This document shows positions 44,157 through 54,817 of a DNA stretch of 64,000 bases, piece after piece. Made by a program: the position numbers and the translations under genes. Origin of the DNA: Lindgomyces ingoldianus (taxonomy: Eukaryota > Ascomycota > Dothideomycetes > Pleosporales > Lindgomycetaceae). The DNA lies in assembly GCF_010093535.1 (NCBI RefSeq), contig NW_022985201.1:644551-708550 (forward strand), written 5' to 3'. Within the stretch, counting starts at the first letter, position 1. Each line of letters starts with the position of its first letter. The notes beneath the pieces are model-generated. The model was not told the origin of the DNA. It searched no databases and saw only the letters and a program-made list of their open reading frames with translations.

Positions 44157-47091
44157 CTACACATCCCTTACTGTAGGCGGCGCGGGATTGCCACTGTTCG
44201 TCGTACCTCTCTGGCTTGGCTGAGTGGTCGCTCCTCGAAGATTAAGACTTCCAATTCGTTGGACGAGGTTACTTCCCACTGCGTCCACAGCGCCTCTAGG
44301 TGCTAGAAAGGAAGGCGTCTGGGCTGCCGTCTCTTGGACCTTGAACAGTCTTATGCTAGTGTTGTTCCACACTCCAGCTGTCCCTTTGGATACGAGCATC
44401 TCGCCCGCGAAGATGAAACCCCAGAGCAGAGACTCGTACCACCCTAGTGACAAGGGTGACCATTCGAACAGGTGGACCCGTACTGGTGAGGGCTCAATGC
44501 CACGAACTTCTGTCTCGCGAATCGCAGTCAGAGCTGCTGTAGTGTCATCTGTACCCCCTGGGCTAGGCATCTTGGAGGCAAGCTCTGAGATCAATGTTAG
44601 GATGGTGTGAAGTGGCAATTCAGGCAGCCAGCTCTCAATCTACTTGCAACGTCAGCGAAAGTCTATGAGCTAAAGAGGGCTACTGACCCATGCTGCAGAT
44701 GGCGTGAAGAACTCGTTTGCGCCTACTATGGGCGTCGCAACGCTGATAAGGCTCGTAGTGCTATTCTGCCGAGAAAATGCAGGCTGTCCTACTGGCATTT
44801 TACCTCGGGCTTTTTCGGACATGCCCCGTAATTGAAGGGGAACTGAATCATCAACGGACGAGGCTACAGATGCGCTTCTTGAAGCCCCGGACGGTGAGTG
44901 CATGGGAGATCGTGGTGGTTCTTGGGGATGACTCTCGGCATCAGAGTCTTCATCATCTCCAATCGCAAATGCGCTATTTTCTTCTGGTACGTTGCTCAAC
45001 GTTGGTGTTCGAGAGACGGTTGGGCTTCTCAAGCTATCGATAGAGTCTGCCCTACGGAGCTCTGCACCTTGCTCTTTTCTCAACTGGTTCTGACGTTCAA
45101 TTTGTTCTTGTCCGCTCTCTAGGGTGAAGTCTCTCAGGGCCTGAAACCTCTTCCGTGACCGTACTATCGCATACACAAGGTTCGGATTTACTGACAAGTG
45201 GTCAACGGTCAGTCGAAACAGATTTCGAGACGGTCTTACTCTGATATTGGTGTTCAACCATAGTATTTAGAGCCTCTAGTAGCGATCGTAGAAGGGTGTG
45301 GTTGTTCTCATTGGCGAATAAGAAGCTAGGCGAGGACATCGAGGCAAATAGCTGGAGTAACTTCGAGCTCGGAGCACGGCCAAGATTTTGGACGTATGCA
45401 GCTATATTATTGATGATGGCTAGCAGTGCAGGGTATATTGCATCGAGTTTGCCTTTGCTAGTAGTTAGTAGGGTATAAATCGACTGGAGGGTATTAGTCA
45501 CGATCGCATGAAGCCACTAGAAAGGTAGCTACTCACCGTAATTAAGTAGTCGGCATAGGTTCCATGAAAATTAGGGATTCGGATACTTGCGGGCAGTGTC
45601 TCTTGCCCTTCAAAGGTTTTGTTTAGACTCTTCCCAAAGTGAGGTTCAACACTTAGAGTCTGAAGCACAAATATGCACATCCGAATGAGCCCTTGTTTAG
45701 TGGGGTCGTTGCGTTGATCAATTGCATAATAAAGCACAAGGACTACAAAATCATGGGCCCGGTCAGTGTCGATGATGAACGAGCGGAATCGTTTGTTGCA
45801 TTGAAGGGCCTCCCAGAACAGCATTATCATTTCTGGAGCCCAGGTCAACGACTTGTGGCTTCCTGGGAGGTAAGTCGACGTTGCTTGGAGCTAGAGCACG
45901 TTAGCCTTGATTTGAGCTGAGGGAAGACTAGCTTACAGGCTGGTTCAGTATCCTCGTCATGCCGTCGACTAAGAACTGGAAGTCTTGGGGACGGTGCAGA
46001 CGTCCGAGGAAGTGACGGAAGAAATTCTTGGGAGGAGGCCCATTCCCTGGTTCAGGTATTGGATAGAGGACAAGAACTAGAAGAAGCTGTAGGCAGTATG
46101 TGACCAGGACCTGCTTCGAGTCTTTGAACACGACGTGGTCGTAGGGCACTCGCCAGGATGCGGGGTTGTACTTTAGCGTCTATTGGACTTCAGTATGTCA
46201 GGACTGAAGGGAATGAAGGGAGATCTTACTGTGTTCAGAAGCGAACACAGAACGGATAGCACTACTTGCTTGTCAGGGCAAGTTGCCATGTACGTTATTG
46301 CCGTGACGCCTTTAACTGGCAAGACACTGGCCGACATGTACATGGATTTGCTGGCGAAGGTCAGCAGCAAGCGCAATATCTCGGTTCTGTTGTTCTCAAA
46401 TTCCTTTGACGAGGCGACAGGAGTGTTGCACCCCACGCCACTCTGCCATATTGCGTACGTGACCTTGTTCTTGCCGGCTGGGGCTTTGGGCAATGTAAAG
46501 TTAGAGAAGAAGAGCAGGTCTATTAGGGTGTCGATAAGTTCTTCCGCAAGTGACTTTGCTTTTTCAAACTCAGGCTCGCCTTCAGTGGGAGTCTGCTCTG
46601 GATCTGCCTCGTCGAAAATGACCTCGGTCCTCGTTATCTGTCCACGTCGGCTTCGTTTGCGCCGCGCACCCCAGAAGAACGTGTTCTCCCATGAGTCTAG
46701 GTGGTCCGCTTCATAGATAAAAGGGAGGAGGCGGGTGAGCACCCGAATGCAGTTAAGGGCGTCTCGCTCGGGTGCGAGCTCAGGGTCGGGGAAGGAGGGG
46801 TGGTTGCGGAGGACGCAGAGCCGCGAGGTTACAGCGAGGATAAGAGTCTCTAGGTTGGGCAAATTGTTGTCCCTGGTACGGCGGATGTCGGACGGCGAAA
46901 ACAGTGAGAAGACATCCTCGGCTGACTCTGGGAGCTCCCAAAACTGTGCATGGCAGGTTAGCAGTGTTCATAGAGCCTAACAAAGGCTGGCTTACACCTG
47001 TCCAGTATGGATCGTCAGCGGGGATTTGTTTGGGCTCGGATAGGCGAAATATGCCTTGTTTGAAGGTGAGTTTGGAGTCGGAGGCGCCCAT
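44157..47091 (-). CDS. hid1: HID1/dymeclin-family Golgi protein
   Basis: Member of the HID1 family (animal HID-1, yeast Ecm30 region of similarity), peripheral proteins linked to Golgi and secretory-granule sorting. Seven exons (47091-46996, 46943-46230, 46179-45937, 45890-45537, 45483-45240, 45190-44688, 44639-44157) give 878 aa. The N-terminus MGASDSKLTFKQGIFRL carries a Gly2 that suits N-myristoylation. Highly conserved family blocks are FWELPESAEDVFSLFSPSDI, LNCIRVLTRLLPFIYEA, FFWGARRK, YAIWQSGVGCNTP and ATCPDKQVVLSVLCSLLNT. After a helical middle, residues about 610-720 are Ser/Pro-rich and probably disordered, and the C-terminal block is WSPLSLGWYESLLWGFIF. The in-frame ATG five codons upstream (47106) was rejected because it would bury the Gly2. 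The gene diverges from SSL2. Confidence 0.92.
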
Positions 47092-47471
47092 CGGAATGCA
47101 TGTCACGTTACGCGCTCATGGTTGTGTTGTTGGATATGGCAGTTCGTGGTTGCAAGGCGGTCGAGACAGCGGGCGAGAGCAAACAGGACAAACGTGGCTG
47201 TGCAGTCACATGCCAGCGCGATTTCCGCGCGGCTGCGACCCAAAAAAGGTGGCGCCAGGAGCCGAGGCGGCTGAGTCAAGTTTTGCTAGCTTATCAAGCC
47301 ATCGTGCCTGCCCTGGGCCTCCTTCATCCTTCCTTCCCCAAAGACTCACCACGGCAGCACCATCTCGAACGTGCCCTCCTCCGACCTGCTTCCCCAGGCC
47401 ACAGGACCCTCCTCCTGAAGTCTACATCTCACATCGCGTGCTGCTGAACGTATTGTCCTGGGAGCGTCGGC
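47092..47471. promoter_or_regulatory. Shared divergent promoter of hid1 and SSL2
   Basis: Only 380 bp separate the two start codons, so both promoters must lie here. No clear TATA box is seen, which suits two housekeeping genes. A pyrimidine-rich stretch (about 47310-47420) precedes the SSL2 start. Confidence 0.7.
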
Positions 47472-49886
47472 ATGCCCCCGAAGCGAAAGGCCCAGGCGGC
47501 CCTCGACAGCGATGAGTTTGACTCGCAGGAAGAAGAGAACCTCAGCCTCAGCGATCGCGAGACGTTCGACAGGCTGCGGGATAGCTTCGATGTGAAGGCC
47601 ATGGCCCAGCAGGCCCGGGCGGCTCGCGGGTCCAACGCCGCTTCATTTCTCTTTAAGAAATGCGATCAATTTGACGTCGAGCTGAAGCGGGACCACCGCA
47701 ACAGGCCACTCTGGATTGACGACGCTGGACGCATCATCCTCGAGTCCTTCAGCCCCATATTTGATGAAGCGCAAGATTTCTTAATTAACATTGCTGAGCC
47801 TCAGTCGCGCGTGTCCAAAATGCACGAGTACACTCTGACTGCCCACAGTCTGTTTGCCGCCGTCTCTGTCGGCCACTCGAGTAAGGAAATTATCGAAAAG
47901 CTGGGCCGGTATTCCAAGACCCCTCTGTCCCCTTCAGTCACTGCCTTCATCGAGAAATCGACGTCTTCGTTTGGGAAAGCAAAGATCGTGCTCAAGAAGA
48001 CCCTGTCATACATTGAGAGTGATGACCCAGCTATCCTGGAGAAGCTCCTCCAGGATCCAGTCATCGCAGAGTGTAGGGCAGACTCCACCAATGGTTTGAT
48101 AAAGGAGGCTGCTCCTAAGATTGGAGCGATGGCTATCCCAGGCACGAAAATGGCAGCTGGAGCCAATCAGATTGCCCAATCCACCTTAGACCCTCAGAAA
48201 CCGAGTGACATGATTGCTTCCCTTCGAGATGAGGACGACGACGAGGAGGAGGCTGCCCACGTCCACTCATTTCAGATCAAAAGTGAGGAAAGGGAGAGGG
48301 TTGTCAAGCAATGCCAGGACATCGGGCTACCACTCACAGAAGAATACGATTTCAATAACGATGAAGTTAACGCGAACCTGGATATAGATCTGAGACCTCA
48401 TGCCCAGATCCGATACTATCAGGAGAAGGCTCTAAGCAAGATGTTTTCAAATTCGCGGGCCCGATCGGGCATCATTGTCCTTCCCTGTGGTGCAGGAAAG
48501 ACTCTGGTTGGTATTACCGCAGCTTGCGGCGTAAAGAAGTCTGTCATTGTTCTTTGTACGAGCGCCATGTCTGTCGTTCAGTGGAGGGCCGAGTTTCTCA
48601 AATGGTCCAACATCAACCCCGAGGACATCGCTGTATTCACGTCGGAAAGCAAGAATCGATTTCCTCGCAACGCAGGAATTATTATCAGCACATATACCAT
48701 GATTACATCTACCCGAAACAGGTCGTATGACTCGGAGAAAGTTATGGAATTCCTTCGGTCCCGCGAATGGGGATTGCTCATCGCCGACGAAGTGCACGTC
48801 GTGCCCGCGAACATCTTTAAGAAGGTCACGTACTCTATTGCGTCACATTCGAAGCTCGGGTTGACCGCTACTCTACTCCGAGAAGATGATAAGATTGAGG
48901 ATCTCAATTTCTTGATTGGCCCAAAGCTGTATGAAGCAAACTGGCAGGAGCTTTCCGAGCAAGGCCATATTGCCAAAGTGCAGTGTGCGGAAGTGTGGTG
49001 CCAGATGACACCCGAATTCTATAGCGAGTGGCTGAAGCCTTCCACCGTACAAAAGAGGGCTTTACTTGCAATCATGAACCCCAGGAAATTCCAAGCATGC
49101 CAGTTTCTCATCGACTACCACGAGCGCCGGGGGGACAAGATCATCGTTTTCTCCGATAATGTTTATGCTTTAGAGAAGTACGCTCGAAAGCTAAATAAGG
49201 CATACATTTACGGAGATACGCCACAGGCCGAGCGTCTTCGTATCCTAGAGAATTTCCAGCACAATGATATGGTAAACACCATCTTTCTCTCCAAAATTGG
49301 CGATACCAGCCTGGACTTGCCCGAGGCAACTTGCTTAATTCAGATTTCTTCGCACTACGGATCCCGCCGTCAAGAGGCACAACGTCTCGGCAGAATTCTC
49401 CGAGCAAAGCGAAGAAACGATGAGGGTTTCAACGCTTTCTTCTACTCCCTTGTGTCTAAGGACACTGATGAGATGTACTACTCTTCAAAACGTCAAGCGT
49501 TCTTGGTTGACCAAGGCTATGCCTTCAAAGTCATTACCCGGCTCGAAGGGTTAGACCAACGTTCTGACCTGGCGTTCTACACACCTCAAGACCGGCGAGA
49601 GCTCCTCATGGACGTTCTTCTCGCTAAAGATACGGATGCCGAATCGGAAAGGATTGCTGGGGATATGTTTGGAACCAAATTCGCCTCTACAGGTGGAAAA
49701 GCCAGGAAAAAGAATGGGGCGAGGAGGATGGCGGGCACGTTGTCGGAGTTGTCTGGCGGCCAAGACATGGCTTACATTGAGTACAACAAGAGCCGTAACA
49801 GGGAGCTAAAGCAGAAAGGCATCAAGAATCAGTTCATTCGGAAGCTGCAGAGAGGGACCGCGAATGCGAAGAAAGCAGCAAAGTGA
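47472..49886 (+). CDS. SSL2: TFIIH DNA translocase/helicase subunit XPB (Ssl2/Rad25)
   Basis: 3'-5' helicase-fold translocase of TFIIH, needed for promoter opening by RNA polymerase II and for nucleotide excision repair, in the nucleus. An intact 804-aa single exon. The N-terminal region has PLWIDDAGRIILESFSP and LTAHSLFAAVSVG. An acidic linker (about 255-263) precedes RYYQEKALSKMF. Motif I is LPCGAGKT (about 336-343), the DEVH box is IADEVHVVP (about 436-444), and the XPB-specific RED motif is LLREDD (about 467-472). The second RecA lobe has GDKIIVFSDN, IFLSKIGDTSLDLPEA and QRLGRILRAKRRNDEGFNAF. The C-terminus ends with a basic tail. All helicase motifs look intact. The codon context at the start is unremarkable, with no alternative upstream ATG in frame. 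Confidence 0.97.
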   Translation: MPPKRKAQAALDSDEFDSQEEENLSLSDRETFDRLRDSFDVKAMAQQARAARGSNAASFLFKKCDQFDVELKRDHRNRPLWIDDAGRIILESFSPIFDEAQDFLINIAEPQSRVSKMHEYTLTAHSLFAAVSVGHSSKEIIEKLGRYSKTPLSPSVTAFIEKSTSSFGKAKIVLKKTLSYIESDDPAILEKLLQDPVIAECRADSTNGLIKEAAPKIGAMAIPGTKMAAGANQIAQSTLDPQKPSDMIASLRDEDDDEEEAAHVHSFQIKSEERERVVKQCQDIGLPLTEEYDFNNDEVNANLDIDLRPHAQIRYYQEKALSKMFSNSRARSGIIVLPCGAGKTLVGITAACGVKKSVIVLCTSAMSVVQWRAEFLKWSNINPEDIAVFTSESKNRFPRNAGIIISTYTMITSTRNRSYDSEKVMEFLRSREWGLLIADEVHVVPANIFKKVTYSIASHSKLGLTATLLREDDKIEDLNFLIGPKLYEANWQELSEQGHIAKVQCAEVWCQMTPEFYSEWLKPSTVQKRALLAIMNPRKFQACQFLIDYHERRGDKIIVFSDNVYALEKYARKLNKAYIYGDTPQAERLRILENFQHNDMVNTIFLSKIGDTSLDLPEATCLIQISSHYGSRRQEAQRLGRILRAKRRNDEGFNAFFYSLVSKDTDEMYYSSKRQAFLVDQGYAFKVITRLEGLDQRSDLAFYTPQDRRELLMDVLLAKDTDAESERIAGDMFGTKFASTGGKARKKNGARRMAGTLSELSGGQDMAYIEYNKSRNRELKQKGIKNQFIRKLQRGTANAKKAAK

Positions 49887-50310
49887 TAAAGTTCCAACCC
49901 TCGTCCATGCGTGATTAACAGGCTGCCGCCGTCTGACCTGGTCCGAGCTGTTCGTAGGATTCGTATTGTATCACCAAAAGTTTAACTTGGAGATAAGATG
50001 GTTAGCATGCAGGTGGGCGAAGTCTTAGATTAAAGCCTGCGATTAGCATCCGAGGAGCACTATCCTGCTTTGATTTCTTCTCTAGACTAGCTAGACGACT
50101 AGTATATTTAATGTGCCGCATGTCTAAACGGCTAGAGTCCTAGCGTTTATGTTCAGCCATTAATTATGTCTTGGACTTGACCCTGACGTTCGTACTCACA
50201 TTTAGAGCAACCTCTGATCATCCTCGGTAGGCTGAGTGCCCCGCCAAACCCCGCCTCTCATCGAAGGCTCCCCGGCAGCTTTCATTGACCTCATGCCCTA
50301 GGCCGAAACA
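49887..50310. other. Intergenic between SSL2 and the SDR gene
   Basis: SSL2 3' UTR and SDR promoter. No gene is seen. Confidence 0.5.
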
Positions 50311-51274
50311 ATGGCTCCCCCCTCCCTTGACCTTGGTCTGAAAGACACACATGTCCTGATCACGGGTGGGGCCGGCCTGATAGGTCGTGTCGTGGTTGAT
50401 CACTTCGTCGCCGCTGGTTCACATGTATCATCGCTCGATGTTAGTTACTCGTCCCCTGTTGTCAATATCAACCCCCTCTCGGATGCCGAATCGCTGCCGC
50501 ACGCTCCTTGCACCACCATACATTGTGATATCTCCTCCGAGGAATCTGTGCAAGAGGCATTCAAGACGGCGACGGATGCACATGGGCCTGTCGAGGTCTG
50601 CGTTGCTTTAGCATCCCTCGACCTCTCTGTTCTACAGCACTCCGCCTTCACCGACGCGTCATTTACGCAATTGAAACGCGTACTCGACGTAAACGTCGCA
50701 GGTACCTGGCTCACGGCAAGAGAGTGGCTCCGGGGTCTGCAACGCGCGAAACAAGACCGCAAACCCCTCGGCAATATCGGATTGATCATCATCGGCAGCG
50801 AGAGCGGCCACTTCGGCGAGAGACTGAATGCCGAGTACAGTCTGGCAAAAAGTGCGGTCCAGGGCGGCCTGCTAATGAGCCTGAGAGCTGAGGCGGTGAG
50901 AGTGTGGGAGTCCGCCCGTGTGAACTGTGTGGCTCCAGGAAGCGTGGACACGGCCCGCTGGACAATTGAGTGCAAGGACAATCCTGAGCAGTATTGGCTG
51001 GAGGCCCAAGCAACGGTAGATCTAACTTTCCTGATCCTCTAACTTTCCACCATCCTCTACATACCATGTTACCAATTGCCCTTAAAAGCGCTCGCGGGTC
51101 CTACTAACTCTGTTATAGACCGCCCTATGCAAGCCAGTGCCGCTCGAGGCTGTAGCAAAGGCGATTGTGTTTCTTGCAAGCGAGAATCTCTCGGGTCATA
51201 TTCACGGACAGATAATCAATGTTGACGGCGGAAAGCAGGGGAAAGTGATGTGGACTAAAGAAGAAGTAGCATGA
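50311..51274 (+). CDS. Short-chain dehydrogenase/reductase, substrate unknown
   Basis: Exons 50311-51015 and 51119-51274 (103-bp intron with TACTAAC branch site) give 286 aa. Classical SDR signs are the nucleotide-binding TGGAGLIG (18-25), a VNVAGTW segment with the structural Asn, a catalytic-type Ser in IIIGSESGHFGE, and YSLAK with Tyr and Lys. The family NNAG stretch reads VALAS. The C-terminal HIHGQIINVDGGKQG fits the usual SGQxxxVDGG. An Asp at the end of the second beta strand (SSLDVS) suggests NAD(H) rather than NADP(H). The Rossmann fold predicts a soluble oxidoreductase. The substrate cannot be told from sequence, and there is no pathway context. Confidence 0.85.
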
Positions 51275-52298
51275 AAGTCGATTAAATAATTTGTCGACCT
51301 CGAATTTCTCCCTACTCGTGCAGCCATGAACACTTATTACCTGACTAAGCCTTTCCTTTCCCACCCCCGGGTCACCGGAGATCTTTGGTCCTCGGAAGAA
51401 TATGCGACGTTCGCCACACTTCCCGCGTCTGAATATGATGTTTCTACTAGGGCTGTTGAGAATAACTGAACCCGACAATACGGAAACCTTCCCGCCTGCG
51501 CAGCAACCAGGATACAGAAAATGACTTTAACGATTCATGTACAATTGTCAATCATAGTTCGATCAAGTGTGTAAGTTCTGGGGACATCTCGCCCACTAGT
51601 CTGACCAGCATTCAAGTTGATGGACTTCAGGAACCGACAACTTCGAATCCAGCAATGCTTCAGCTACTTGTAACCGTAATCAGATCAATCGTGCCAGTGT
51701 AGTCGATTGGGACCCAGCGGAACCCAAACTGACAGATCTGTTGCAAACGGTGCAGGGCCGTCGAGCTTGTGGGTCGCATGGGAGGAGCTGCCAATGCAGC
51801 CGGAGCATGCTCCGGAGCGATGTTGGCTACACTGTCAAATGGGATAAGTGCACGGAAATCAAAGAGATGTTGGGTTGGGACATTTCGTGGGGGCGGAGCG
51901 GCGAGGTCCACTGACGGGCAGCGGGGCAACCAATCTGGTTCTGATGTGCATCAGGGGTTTGCCTGCTAGCTTTTCCACCTCGGGAAGGCCACGAGCCGCA
52001 CTCCGAACTGTCCGCTGTCATGAGCCCGATGGCTTCGGCCCTAAAACCCCTTAAAGGTAAAGTTACCTACCCAGCAGCCTGTCGCTCTGCATGCCATGCT
52101 TCCCCACCGAAAATCTTACCCATCTGCAAACCACATCATGACCAGGCTGCTTCATATTATTATCATACGCCATCCGATACATTCCCTACAAAAGTATTCC
52201 CTGCGACTGACTCGTGCCACGTCTCTTACCTTTTGGGTATCATAATGTAGTAATGCCCACTCTTCAAAAGCTTCACGACATAACCACTACTCTTTCCT
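51275..52298. other. Intergenic upstream of the Zn2Cys6 gene
   Basis: No supported gene; overlapping short ORFs on both strands at 51660-52050 look random. Confidence 0.5.
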
Positions 52299-54817
52299 AT
52301 GGCAAACTTTCGCCCTCTCCAACCTGCCCCCATAGACCAGGAGCAGACACCCCAGCCGCAAATTAGACCCGCACTGATTCAGAAACCAAAACGAACAGTC
52401 ACATTGGGAGCCTGTGTTGCGTGCCGCAAAAGAAAGTCTAAGGCAAGTGCTTAATGCAATTAGACTTTGGTACTATTCTGACGTAATGTAGTGCGATGGA
52501 TCACGCCCTGTATGCACTTGCTGTGCGCAGAAGGTGACAGAATGTGTCTATGAGCTCGGTCCCAACGAGAAGCCGTCGCAGGCTATGAAGCGGAAGAATG
52601 AAGAGATGCAGAGCGAGCTCTCGAACCTACGCCAAATATATGACTGTCTTCGCCTGCGCCCCGAGCATGAAGCTCAGCAGGTTTTGAGACGAATTCGAGC
52701 CAATTCATCCGACACCACTCCGTCGCAAAGGATCCAAGAATTAGCCGATTTCGTCCGGCACGGTGATCCTAATCTCATCCTCCAACCCTCGCTTATGCAA
52801 TCTCCGCGAGGCCACTCGGAGCAGCTGACCTTGCCTCCCATACGCATGGCATTAGATGCGACCTGCGCTGTGATTGATTCCTTTTCTGGAAGTCTTCCAT
52901 CGTTCTCCAATGATTTGCTGCCGATGAGATCAGATGGACCAGCAAGTCAACGTCGGCGACATGCATCGGATGCTGATGTATCTGCTCGGTGAGTTTGGCC
53001 ACTCACCTCCCCCAGTGTCAGCATTTGACCAGCCTCAGCTCAGACAGTCAGGGTACTTTTCCCCCAGTTACCTCCATAGAAGCTATATTGCAGAAACCAA
53101 CTTCTTCAAGCCCACCCGAATTGATCGATCCGAGGATCGCATCAGTAAGGCATTGGACTACAATCACGGATGACTCCAATCTATTGGTTCACCTGATGTC
53201 TGCTTGGTACACCTGGGAATACGTGTATTACCACTTCTTGGACTGGGACCTCTTTCTCGATGACATGGTCAGTGGACGAACAGACTTCTGCTCCAGGCTC
53301 CTCGTACATGCTCTGCTAGCTTCCGCAAGTGTAAGTGCGCCTCATCCTCGTAAGTTCTCTGCAACTGTCATAAACCTCCCTCCTTGATCTAAAAGCACAT
53401 CTAACCCTTGTGGGTTAGTTCCAGTCCTCGCTAGTCAATGACAGAGCAAAGCCGTTTGCCGACAACGTGCTCACCCTGTTCTACCGAGAAGCGAGACGGC
53501 TTTGGGAACTTGAAGAAGGGCAAGACAGCCTACCTAGGCTACAGTCTGCCTTACTCCTCTTTGTAGTTCTTGGGAAGCACGGGAGAGATAAGGTCGGTTA
53601 CACCTTCCTTGTCGAGGCTTGTCGTATCGCGCAGGATCTCGGCCTTTTTACACTGTCAGAGACGACTTCTGCGCAAAAGCCGCAAGAAGTTCCTCTGGAG
53701 AAGTTGGAGCGAGCACGCACGGTCACTGCCTGGGCCCTGTTCAATTTTCAACTGTAGGCTTTCCTTTGAATAGACGGGCGAAGCTAATTTTTTAAGATCC
53801 ATGTCTTTCACGTATGCATTTCCTATCATCATCAAGTCTCAGCCGCCGCTCCCTCTGCCCTATGAGGACGCCGTAAACTCCCAAGGTAAGGGATTTCAAA
53901 GAAAGCTGACGAAGCTACTAACTGTATTCTCCAGTGCTATTCCGATCCGAATGCGGCCGCCACGTTCTAATGCTCGAATCCACAATTAGGCACCCTGAGC
54001 CACACAGAATATACACTGATATTGCCTCAAGACCTGAGTGGACTGAGAATTTTTACCTTCGGCTCCAGTCATGGTGGGATGCTCGACCGGAATGTCTTAA
54101 TCCCATCAGTAATCCAACACCAGAGAATATACTTGCCGCGTAAGCTTTATCCCAGCCGCAAAGGGAGGGTCACTCATGGAATCTAGTATACAGTACAACG
54201 TATTTGTCAATCGACTTGTTCAGCCGTTTCTCGCCCGCGAAGACATCCTCGATCGAGTTAAAGGATCCCATACTAGCGCTCGTGATATTGCCTCTTCTTC
54301 AATGAGAGCGCTTCGCCGCCTTATCATGCTCCACGAATTGCGCCATGGTTGGTCGAATGCTATACCATACATCCTCCACGGAATCACAGTTACAAGCTTT
54401 GGCTGTCTTGAAGAGCTTGCGCAGGAGCATGCGACGCGGCATTCCGTCGAAAATAGTGAGCCCCTCCGAGGTCTTCTAAGTTGCCTCAAAGCGCTCAGTA
54501 CTTTGTCGAATTACGTGTTCTACTCTCAACCGCTCTTCCGACTCCTCACACAATCTTGCCAGACCATGGGGATTGCTTTGCCGACCGAGACAACGAATAC
54601 ACTGAGCTGTTATCAAACTGAGGAATGGACGAAGAACGCGGCGAATATCGTGAGCAGTCAGTATGTCGCAGATATCGGAAAGAGTGCCACAGACATGACA
54701 AACAAGCAAATGGACGTGATTGTCCGTATGTGGGATAACTTGATCCTCGACACATCCACCAATGCAATGCCCACCAGATCTATCCTAGGTCGAGAAGATG
54801 AAATGCAAGGGGATTGA
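52299..54817 (+). CDS. Zn2Cys6 fungal transcription factor
   Basis: Nuclear DNA-binding regulator. Seven exons: 52299-52442, 52492-52988, about 53033-53330, 53419-53753, 53797-53885, 53935-54139, 54187-54817, about 732 aa. The zinc cluster C-x2-C-x6-C-x6-C-x2-C-x6-C runs from CVACRKRKSK in exon 1 to CDGSRPVCTCCAQKVTEC in exon 2. A short linker and coiled-coil-like segment (NEEMQSELSNLRQIYDCLRL) follow. The middle homology region of fungal regulators starts near YYHFLDWDLFLDD and includes LEEGQDSLPRLQSALLLF, VEACRIAQDLGLF and RARTVTAWALFNFQ. The first intron (52443-52491) has a GC donor. The acceptor for exon 3 is ambiguous (53032, 53038 or 53047 all keep frame). No target cluster is evident nearby, since the adjacent SDR is 1 kb away. 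Confidence 0.88.

Noticed and set aside
45517..45536. Alternative 20-bp intron in hid1 giving a longer exon 5
   Set aside because: Too short to splice; the 53-bp alternative (45484-45536) has a good branch site and keeps frame.
50311..54817. SDR plus Zn2Cys6 regulator as part of a secondary-metabolite cluster
   Set aside because: No polyketide synthase, peptide synthetase, terpene cyclase, P450 or transporter lies nearby, and the SDR is followed by a 1-kb gap.
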